DNA of 64,000 bases from Trichoplax adhaerens (taxonomy: Eukaryota; Placozoa; Uniplacotomia; Trichoplacea; Trichoplacidae). Within the stretch, counting starts at the first letter, position 1; each line of letters begins with the position of its first letter. Below the pieces are notes generated by a model that saw only the letters and a program-made list of their open reading frames with translations, searched no databases and had not been told where the DNA came from. Of this stretch, positions 53,868 through 64,000 are shown piece by piece. The translations under genes were made by a program, and so were the position numbers. The stretch covers positions 4,937,479-5,001,478 of the forward strand of contig NW_002060947.1 of the NCBI RefSeq assembly GCF_000150275.1, in the 5' to 3' direction.

Positions 53868-54925
53868 CAGATAAGGCATCCGTTATTTTGAAAAATGACG
53901 GATTTCGCAAATTGCCGGTAGCTGTATGTTAGCGGTCCGGTTTAGAGTATAGCATACAACATCTTGTTCGACATTAAACATTGTACGATACGGTACAGTA
54001 TTATACGCAAAATAAGCGCAACCCTATGAGGATTAGTGAAGCTTTCATTCAATTTAATTCTTTCTATAAAGATGGACATGCTAATTACTAATTATGATTG
54101 CTTCCATAATTAATTTTTACGAGTAGATCATAATCATTTCTCAATGCACTATCAATTATATGCGTATTATTTTAATCTAAATAAGATAATGGGCTGATGA
54201 TGCATAGTAATACTGCTTAGCCCGGAGCGACTACTGCCGGCGAATGCAATTCGCTCGGCCTTTTACACCACCCCCACTCATTTGTAGGGCATACTAACAA
54301 ATTGCTCCTTCCACAAATTGTATAAGTTACTATAGGGAATTACTCTCAGACAATTAACAAGACTTAGTATGAGCTTGGATAGTAAACAACACTAATGAAA
54401 AACAACCAATTATGGTGCCAATCAGCGAGCCTGAGCTCAGCACCAATACAAATAATTAATTATTGGAGCAGTGCGCTCCCATAAGCTAATCCTATATTAA
54501 ACGATATTATATCTAGCTACATATAATTAATCCTTGTTGATTGCTCCATTATAGTAAACAACCAGTACTAGTGCGTCAGTAAAGCGACGGGAGTTTGCAC
54601 TAGTATCTTCTAAATCGAATAGGTAATATTTAAAATAATAATTAGACAAATTGAAGGCGCCAATAAGGTGTAAAGTACAATGATGATCACCCGGAGTAAA
54701 AATGGAAGAGATTAAAGACACAGCGGTTAATACACAGCTTCCAAAATTTGGTGAGATGTAAATATATTATGATATCGTGCACTATTCTTAACCAATTTAT
54801 AGCCAGAACATGAACTAATTTGGCTAATAACAGAAGTCGAGGTTTATTCAAAAGTAGGCGAGCTTGTAAATGCTATAATAATTCTATGAAGACTGATGAT
54901 TTATTTTATCTAACATTCACAACAT

Positions 54926-57900
54926 TCACATCGTTGGTATCAATGTTTCTTCGCAGTCCAAAATAGCTAATTGATGCCGAATTGCATCAATTTCCCTTTT
55001 CAATTCATGGTAGTGTTTATAGCTCTAAATAAACAAAAAAAGTATTATCGTCAACGATTTCAGAAGGAGTAATAAAATTCGAAATCTTTAACTTTTAGTC
55101 ATAATTAGTATAGATAATTTTGTAGTTGCTAAGCAAATAAAAATGAATATTTACCTCTTGCAATCGAGTTCTTAACAATTCTGCATTTAATTTTTTTTCT
55201 TGTCTACTCATCACAATCGAAGAGTTGTTGCTACCAGGAGAACAACCAATAGGCTCTACACTTGAATGTATTATACCTGTGGAGGCCCCTTCAGCATGTT
55301 TTCGATCAAGTTTCCATTGATAAATCTACAAAATTATATTCATTATATTTAAAATTCAATCTCACTTTAGTAAAAAGATTCGATTATGATCAGAAATATT
55401 TCGTTTAAAGCCGTATAAATACCTTAGGAATAAAGATAAACATTAGTGTTGTTGTACTGCAGATAAATATTAATATCGCATGGAGCACATACAGGGTTGT
55501 TGGACTAGCTCTGACGACGAAAGAAATGATACTACCTACAGCAGCCAGTAATGTGACATTGTAGATTGAAAATCCAATAAATTTTGTATCATTCAGCGCA
55601 GGAATAGTCACATTTCTTGTCTCGTAAGCCAAGAAACTGCCAATGAGTAATAATAAGAATTTATATCCAAAAACAATAGCCATCCAGACCACGATCTGGT
55701 TGCAGCTGCAGTAGTATTGTAATTGTCTACTTATGGTACTTGATTCATCTTGATTGATCTATAGTTGATAATTATAGTGGTTAATAAGAAATTACTATTA
55801 CTAGACTAATATCGTTTACGCTATGTGTGTTTATAACGTTTAATTCATTCCTTTGTATCGTCATTATTATCAAGTAAATGACTTCATTCAGAAAGCGTTT
55901 TCTTATGAGCTATCCTCTTATATTATGAGCCCTTAACATTTAAAGGATAATCAAGTGACTACCACACAAACTCACGAACAAATAGATGCTTAAAACATTT
56001 ACTGAGTAATTACTGTGCTAATGTTGAACCATGCAAGAATGATAACTTAGATTGCAAATAAATTGATGGTTTAAAACCATATTCGATTCATGGAATAAAA
56101 GATAAGTATTCCTATTGTAAATTTAATTCACGCTCAATATCAAATAATGCGATATACTATCCATTAATTGATATATAATTAGTAATACTGCTGTATTGAA
56201 ATTTGTCTGTGCTGTAGTTCAGTCTATAAATGATAAATTTTACAAGAACAATTAAGATAGTCTAATTGCAACTAAAAGTCGTTGGTAATTGTAAGACGAG
56301 CCTAATTTATATAATAAGTTAAGGTATACAAGAAACTCTAGTTCTTATTCTATTATTTGAAGATATTTTATTACATCAATGTAAATATTTTTGAATGATT
56401 TTACTAGCTTTACCTGTGTTGTAATTGTAAGGTGCTTTAGCTGCATAGGGTCGATAATGGTCCAGCATAGTAAAATAATAACATCAATGATTAATAACTG
56501 GAAAACCGTCGTCAACAAATGCCAATCTTTGATAACCTAAACGAAAAGCAGGACAAAATTTATTCAATTAACCGTATAAAGAATAAAAGGCTTATGTTTA
56601 AACTATTGTAACCATTTAAAAATATTCAATGTTTGTACAAAGGATAAATTTTGCCCTCGCTAATATATGATCTTACTACAGATTGCCTAGTTTTACAAGT
56701 AAAAATTTTATGAATTCTCCATGTTTTGGCAAATAAAGCACCAAAAGCGAAAGTAAATCCAATGCATAAGAGCCAAATTTTCACTGTACAAAATGCTGGT
56801 ACGGTGATTAAAGGAACAACTCCAGAGTCGATTCCAAACACGATTATGCTAAAATAGCAAATCAAGCATCCTATAGCGCTAACGATATTAATACGAGGGC
56901 TGGATAATTTAATATGCCTGGAAATTTAGCATACCGATATTAATAATGGCAGATGGTACAGATTTCTTTAACCTTTTACAATAGACTATGTTGATTATAT
57001 TTGATATTGATATTTAAACTTCAAACAGATGGTGATGTAAGCTCTATAGTACATAAATTTATATGGATATTAATTTATAATGCTAAAACGTCGTAACTAC
57101 AATACCTGTCATGACGATAGTTTAGAGTAAAAGCAATTAAGCCGATGCAGAACAATATTCCTATTCCAGAGAGGATTGTAAACGCTATTAAGGCTGGAAT
57201 TGATATAGAAATAGTTTCTGTTTCGATGGAAACATGTGATACCGGTACTCGATCACCTGTTACAAGGAGAGAACGGTACAAATGCGTTGCATTATTTTGA
57301 GAGCATTTAAGCAAGTGGTATTTATTCATGAATAGTAAATAGTATATTTACAGTCTTACCTAACCATTGAACTCGCTGATTTGGATCCCATTCAATTGTG
57401 TCAAGCTTCCTTTGGTAAATCCCAACTTGTACAGTATAGTTATCACTCTTATTGCCTTAAAGTAAATAAAACAAAGCCAAATTGTAATTAATATACAGTA
57501 CGTCTACATAAACATTAATTATAATTATCGGTGCTTAGATAATACTATAAGACTATGTAGTTGTAACACATATAAAAGTTTGAAAAACATCGTAGGCAAC
57601 AGTACTATCAACGAATACCAAAATAAGATATTGCTCGATAATTAAATAAATGTTAGTCTAAGATTATCACTTCGTTATAACTTAGCATTCTTCAAATTCG
57701 ACTAACGCTTTAGTAGTTTCAACCTGCTACCGAATGTTTTACTTATGAAAGACACCAAAATAATCGATAAGTAATAAATTATAACTAAATAGAATAGGTG
57801 AAATGCGGAAAATTATATAGAGTTTGCTCCGTAAAACGGCATGCCAAACATTAACCTAGAATAATTTCTAGACGCAAAACTGTGAAGCGGTAATTAAAGT

Positions 57901-60900
57901 GAGTGTGCATTTGGATTTTAATATGTCATGGTACAATATCCTCAGTCATGATCACTTTAGATGCATCCACTATTATCAATTCCTGGTGTATAGGAGCCGT
58001 AATTAAATGACCTATTCGTATTTATTAAGATAAGAGCAATTTTATTATACTTCGGTTAAAATTATGAACAAAATTAATGATAGCGTTTGTGAGCCGTATT
58101 TAGATAGATGGAAGCTTAAATCTATTTGTGTATGGACAAATTCTGATAGTTTTTTTGTTAGCGGGCTATTCTACGAAATATTATTTTCTAGTTTTACTAT
58201 AATATACCATATGAAAATAGACTAATTTTAGAGACTTCTGAAAGAAATATTGGAATAGCTTGACATCCTCATAATTGGATACTGGACGGAAACTTATTAC
58301 CTGCTATTTACAAGTGCAATGTGCTAGTAAAATAATAACAACGGATATAATTTGCAATGTGAGGAGAATAAAAATCGTTTATTTAATTTTAAATCCTCCA
58401 TAAAAATTGTTACTATATACATGCTCAGTATTTGCGACGATTACCGCATCAGAATAGTGGTCGAGTTTCTTCAAGATCGGTGAGCGTGGTGTCATATTAG
58501 TTTATTAGATCATGCTGTATATTGCATTACGTAATATGCTTATTGTAGTGAAGCCCCAAATAAGTTTAAGACTAAAATTATGGAATACTGCGAAAATTGA
58601 TAAATTGTACGCTAGGTTATAAGACTGCAAAAGTTTCTAATTATAGGAGATGTTTACGGAATGTATTGTAGTAATTGTATTGAGATGCTTATATTAAGAT
58701 TCAGAGATAATAATGGATAGCTCTAATTATGTTAGTACGGTGAGATTTGTAACGCTTTAATTAGAAGTGCGAATTATGAATTGATAGCGTGATGGTAAAT
58801 TTAGATGTGAGTTTTGTAACTTAATTGGTATGATTGTGCTTGAAAGAAAATCATTGTGTAACTAATTATATATAAATTGTGAATATTGCTGTGATAATTC
58901 AGATAGTCCTTGGTAGTTATGAGATGAACCTGATCTTATGTAATAAAGTGAAGTTTACAAGAAACTGTAGTTCGTGTTGTTTTTTGAGAAGACGCTTTAT
59001 CACACTCATATAATTGTCTTATCCTCCCCATAACGAAGTTCCTCTTTCGCATACCTGTCGTGCGTCATGAATAAAGGTGAAAAATTACAAGAATATCTAT
59101 TATTACCTAAAAACTGGTAGATGTAGGCGTTAGATTCCCTATCTGCACCATTAAAGTTTATTTGGCCCTGTTAATTGAAAAATTCCGTTAGCATAATGAT
59201 TATACTCCTACTGATTATTTTTCGTTTCTCTATAGCCTTGGAAAGTTTACGAAAATTTTGAAAATTTTGAACAAGACAATGTCCCACCGTAATTCCAACA
59301 AAATTAGTTTTATCCAACATCTCGCTTATTATACGCATCTTTCGATTATTTTGATACTTAAGATCTAGTAGAGAGCCACCACTTAACGTAAGCTGCTGAT
59401 CTGTTTGATTTAATGCCAGTGCTAGCGTCCAAACGGAGTCATAAACATAGCCTTTTAGATAATCATTCTGAGATATGTTTCGAAATTTATGGAAATATTC
59501 TTGAAAACCGGCTGCGCTCTTTTCGTATCAAAGGTTTATAAATAAAGGAAATAAAAGAAAAATTACCGTATCCAGCCATGTTGGCAATAAGCAAGAATTA
59601 AAAGTTACTGAAAGATAGTTCTAATGCTGAATTTTAAGATAATGGTATTTGTTACTCTCTTACTCTGCCGGATATGGTCGTTTTATTATTTATTGGATAA
59701 AACTGATAAACAGATAAATAATTTTGTATAACTTGGTAGATTTGATTGCTTGAGCAATTTATATCTTTGGCAATATAGTCCATATACCAATGTTTTGGAT
59801 ACCATCCTGGAAATACCCAAACATATTTAGGCCCGTAATATTGCTTCTTATAAGCCTATTATTAAAATGATCCGTAATTGGTTAATAATTGAGTAACTCC
59901 ATATGTTTACAGTCTGCTATATTTAATATCATAACGTAAAAAATATTTCGTCGTTAAACAAGATACATTGACCATCTGATAATGATTCTGAAATGGCAGA
60001 TTTAGTGAGCAATTCTTTTTAGAACCGTACCAATACATGCTAATTATTGACCGTTGCGAATTTTAAAATTCGTTATTTCAGTTACAGAAATGATGCTTCA
60101 AATTACCTCGCACAGGACGTACGAAATTGCATCTGGCCGTGAAACCACGAACATTATTCTTGCATCCTTATTCTGCAATGAAAGCAAGATTTACAGAATT
60201 TGATATTTAGATCACGGCCATGGAATTTAATTACCGAGGTTATTCATCAAGCTCAGAAATCAGTATTATTAATAATGTTAAACAATTCTTCTGTAAGGGA
60301 AACTTAATTTGCTCTGGTGTTTTATACGCTTTGTTATATCCTATAGGTGTGTATCATAAAATATTTTAAAAATGCAATTACAGTTACCTTTAAGTTCTTT
60401 ATTACATCCTTTGCATCATCAACTATTCCTTCTGCTGTCAATAATGTAATATTTTTAGCTGCAAACCGTTTAGTTAGATCCCTAATAGACTATAGCATTG
60501 ATTATTGGTGAATTAAGTGTATCATTGGTCCTGATCAGAAAACTGTATGGAAATAGCTGTCTATTAAGAAAATACTAACAAGTGTAAGAGATGGTGAAAT
60601 TTGGTAAACGATGGACACCTTAGTCCAATTAAAATACTCCGCTATTGCAGCCATGGCTGGATTAAAACTGAGATCTGAAAGTGCTGTGCGGTAGAAGTAA
60701 GGATAATTTTTACGATCATTTAGTAACAACGAAGATGATCCGAAGGAAACCTAAATTACGTCAGAAACAAAATGCAAACAATTTAATTCAAGTTTATAAA
60801 TGGCTACAATTACAGCAATCTATTTAATATTCATCACGATACTCAAAATAACAATCCTAAATTTTAATATCCTATGTGCAATACATGATTATATTATTTG

Positions 60901-63598
60901 ATAAGCTATTTGTTATGAATTCCTATCGTCGCAGCAATCTATATAATTCATATTTTAATCAATACTATTTTGTTAGTATAAGAAAGTATTGGTAAAGTAA
61001 TTTGAGTTGGTCCGGCCTTTATTTACTAATATTCGACCGATGAACTGATGAATTTAATGGTTGAAAATCTCATGGAGGAGAGTGTGGGTTAACCTGTAGA
61101 AAACTTAGACGTAAAAACCAAGGTCACTCTTATTCTAAATCTAATCTTTATTGCAACTCCAGCCTCTCGAGGACCCGACAAATCCTTATATACCTAACTT
61201 TTTTTTATCTTATCATACAAGTTACGTATCGTACCGTACAATACAAACGTATTCAATCAATACAACATGGTTTTCTAAGAATATTCATGAAGAACTGTTA
61301 ATGTTCTGTACAGATGTTTATCTGACAAGACTATTTAGAATGATAACAGAATGAATGGTATTTAATCTATTTTTACTAATTTACGAAAGAGAATCAACTC
61401 TGAAGAAGATAAAACCATTAAATTTTACTACTGTATACCGTAAGATTTGATACGCAATTTCTTCTTTAGCAAGTACTACTAGTATTTTCCAATCAATTAA
61501 TTTGTTGAAAAAATAAACTTTAAACTATGGCATAAAGTATTCTAAAACCTATCATGTAGCTGCTATGGTAAGCGTAATATCAGCAATGTATTTCGTTATC
61601 AATACAGTCCAGTTGCAATTATTGAGTCCTTCATAAGTATTATAAGCCACTGTAATTGTGGTCTAGGACAGTTTAACGCCGACGATTTACCGCTGTACAG
61701 TTTAGTAGTTTAGGCGATATACAACATCTACTCAACATTAGTGTACGTGAATGCTATATTTTAACCACAATACACTGTTAATGTATACTCTTAATGTGTA
61801 TGTATGATCTATAATAACATTAACATCGATATAAGATATGACGTACTGAGGGAAGATTTAAAATTTTGTAGCGTTCAATCCTATACAGCCTAGAACTAAT
61901 TTAATGCGGTGGAGTATCTACAGCAAATCGTCCGAGCCAGTGCAATTGACGGCAATTCGGCTTATTAATTACCTGATAAAGAGCAAAATTCTACTAAAAA
62001 TTAGTTTCGTCCTCGGTTAATATTATTCTAAATGTTTTCTAGGAATGTTATATGAGACAGCATGTACTAATCTCTAGGCATGCAGAGAAATTTTAATCAT
62101 AGAAACTTGTATGAATCTGATGCGTAAGCAATAAGTATCATTAAAAGCTAAAATCCACATTATTTGGCTTATAAATCAATCCTATACTATCTTATCCAAC
62201 GATAGTTACAATCTTATATTTATATATATTTGTACAACTGAAAATAGGCTTCTTTATAATCGCAATTATTAAGTGTAATGATTATGAGGGCTGTCATAAG
62301 TTTTCGTTCTTAGAATAAATCAAGATTAAGGAAGATTTCATTTTAATCCTTAGAATACGTTTACAGAAGAGTTCTAGCAGTCACGGGCTCAGTAAAGTGT
62401 ATTTTGTGAAAATAATTATTCTACGAATAGATTTTTGGTTTACTGTAAATGTTATGTGAATAGCTTTCTCGGAATATGAGGCCTTTCAAAGCTATTTAAT
62501 TTAACGTCAACTTAGAATACTGACATTTCATTCACTCTTTGTCATTCATTATTAGTATAAGAGCGAATAAATAAAATAAAATTAATCGCTTTATAGTACT
62601 ATATTTTACATGTATATGACCATACCATGGCCTGATTCCAATACTTGGAAATAGCGCCAACGTATTCAGCACAACTTGCTCTTATCGGGCCAACGATTCC
62701 GAAAACTTCAGTTGTTTGATTATGAAGCGACGAACGTATGTAAATATTGGCTGCTAGTGCAGGATTAAACTAGTACCAATAGAAAATAAAAATGTTAACT
62801 GGCGATATGAAGGTAGATAATAGTTCTTATGATGTCACAACGACGTTTTAATCATTATCGTAAAGTTAAATTTTGTGAATTTTATAGGTTGGCTTAAGTA
62901 ATGCACTAGATTTTGAACGAACTAATAATTATCGGTTTAATCCATATGCAGATTTTTCGTTGCTAGAATTTTCATTTACAGTGTATATGATTTTAAGCAT
63001 AGAATTAGATATATGCTTAATATTTCTGAAACCTGAAGTTGAAATAACTAAGGTATCATTAATTTTACTGTCGTAACTGTGTCAGGGTATATCAAAGGGC
63101 TGTAAACTAATAATTGCAATTTTGTAAATATGGTTACCGAACTACATTAGAACATTACAGGATTAGGGTATGGTTAGGCTGATCATTATTCCTACATTCA
63201 TGATTAACCACAAAGTTCTTGACGCACTTCTAAATTTTCGCTCTAATAAAATTTATGTACTAGTATAGCCTCTGTGGCTATCAAATTTATCGTAAATAAT
63301 AAAGCCTAGTCGATAAAACTGCAGTTTATTGTTGACAACTTACTCGAGTAAAACCAATATTAGCCACCAAGTTGTAACCTTTCAATATATGGGGATTAGT
63401 ATTAATATCTGATACAGCTAACTTTATACTTTCAATTTGATCAATTCCAGTTCTTCCAAAATTGTTGTGTGGCACTAATGCCAATATACGTATTGATGGT
63501 TTACTAGTTAAATTTCCATCCAAAGATTCCACTAGCATATTACCATCGCTTGCCATTATCAAGCAAAGTACCGTTACAACGTAAACGTGTAAATTCAT
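54926..63598 (-). CDS. GABA-B-type class C G-protein-coupled receptor
   Basis: Minus-strand exons: 63344-63598, 62626-62769, 60580-60750, 60388-60489, 60107-60172, 59664-59855, 59288-59518, 59107-59167, 57360-57455, 57106-57256, 56677-56917, 56414-56536, 55423-55758, 55155-55325, 54926-55024; 812 residues. A signal peptide precedes the bilobed ligand-binding domain (IRILALVPHNNFGRTGID, VFGIVGPIRASCAEYVGA, SFGSSSLLLND, YPYFYRTALSDLSFNPAM, YVWVFPGWYPKHWY, YVYDSVWTLALALNQT). There is no cysteine-rich linker, as in GABA-B receptors. Seven helices follow, with RHIKLSSP, FCTVKIWLLCIGFTFAFGALFAKTWRIHKIF and ETRNVTIPALNDTKFIGFSIYN. The tail has a coiled coil (RQEKKLNAELLRTRLQE) and is short. Large introns are 57456-59106, 60751-62625 and 62770-63343; a small exon may be missing in the last. 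Subunit type cannot be decided. It should signal through Gi/o, possibly as a dimer. Confidence 0.9.
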
Positions 63599-64000
63599 CT
63601 CGATGATATCTTTCTGTAAATACTAGTCTTCTTCCAAATAAGTCAGTTTCACCTGTATCGGAGAATAAGCTTATGCTTGTACAATTAATAAAAGTAGATT
63701 TACTAAGATGATATTTTGAATCTAATCATATCAAACATAAATAGTCTGGGTTACATTTTGAAATGAAATTCTACGTATTTTTTACGAAAACATTTTTACC
63801 TACCTAAACTATTAAGCCTAATATTCGATTTGCAGTATGAGATAACAAGTTTGCCTGACGCGGTAGCAAAAATTTGAAAGTGTCAGAAAGCCTGCAAGTA
63901 AGGAATTTTATTCATAATCAATCATTCAATTAATGGTTAGAGCCTTAATATATCTAGGTGTATTTAAATGCTTTTAACTTATTTTTACAAAGGATGATGC
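63599..64000. other. Upstream flank of the GABA-B-like receptor
   Basis: The 402 bases above the start codon presumably include 5' UTR and promoter. I see no coding segment or repeat. Confidence 0.5.

Larger units (their letters stand above)
52292..54925. other. Region upstream of CPOX, downstream of the receptor gene
   Basis: This 2.6 kb should hold the missing first exon and promoter of CPOX, and the 3' flank of the GABA-B-like receptor. It contains a small ACAGT/ACTGT cluster and a palindromic element (listed separately). An open frame at complement 52406-52615 could encode two hydrophobic helices (see findings). Frames at 53136-53414 and 53387-53611 (+) lack any family feature. Confidence 0.55.

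Noticed and set aside
54700-54760. Short ATG frame beginning MEEIKDTAVNTQ
   Set aside because: Only about 20 codons, with no partner exon found on the plus strand.
61151-61354. 67-codon open frame on the plus strand
   Set aside because: It lies within a large intron of the receptor gene on the opposite strand and has no recognisable feature.

Overview
This is a eukaryotic, AT-rich stretch with intron-rich genes, mostly short GT-AG introns and the standard code. Every gene that can be recognised is an animal gene: WDR17, TMEM185, DPH3, a Polycomb-like PHD protein, two INF2-type formins, SUMF1, CPOX and a GABA-B-type class C GPCR. Exon phases join cleanly, and several proteins align over almost their whole length with vertebrate counterparts. 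My best inference is an early-branching metazoan with a compact genome, most like a placozoan (Trichoplax/Hoilungia). No database search was possible, so this is an inference from gene content and gene style.

Layout. 1-4456 (-): 5' end of WDR17, two exons separated by a 3.8-kb intron. 6745-10157 (+): TMEM185, seven exons, head-to-head with WDR17. 11209-11997 (-): DPH3, three exons. 13194-18040 (+): Polycomb-like PHF19/MTF2 protein, 14 exons, head-to-head with DPH3. 18041-27854: 9.8 kb without a recognisable gene, holding tandem and diverged duplications. 27855-36111 and 38231-45251 (+): two INF2-like formins in tandem, each of 16 exons with nearly superimposable exon sizes. 46753-49013 (-): SUMF1 (formylglycine-generating enzyme), nine exons, convergent with the second formin. 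50016-52291 (-): CPOX (coproporphyrinogen III oxidase), 12 exons found, first exon not identified. 54926-63598 (-): GABA-B-like receptor, 15 exons.

The genes belong to unrelated processes: chromatin, actin, haem synthesis, sulfatase activation, diphthamide synthesis and signalling. There is no operon-like logic. The one clear local duplication is the formin pair.

The most unusual non-coding signal is a pentanucleotide repeat, (ACAGT)n/(ACTGT)n, whose strand switches create GTACTGTACAGTAC palindromes. Its dense clusters fall in the spacers between the two divergent gene pairs, with a smaller one upstream of CPOX. All exon coordinates were derived by hand from splice sites, reading phase and similarity to remembered protein families. 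They should be confirmed with transcript data. I see no sign of an unknown multi-gene system.
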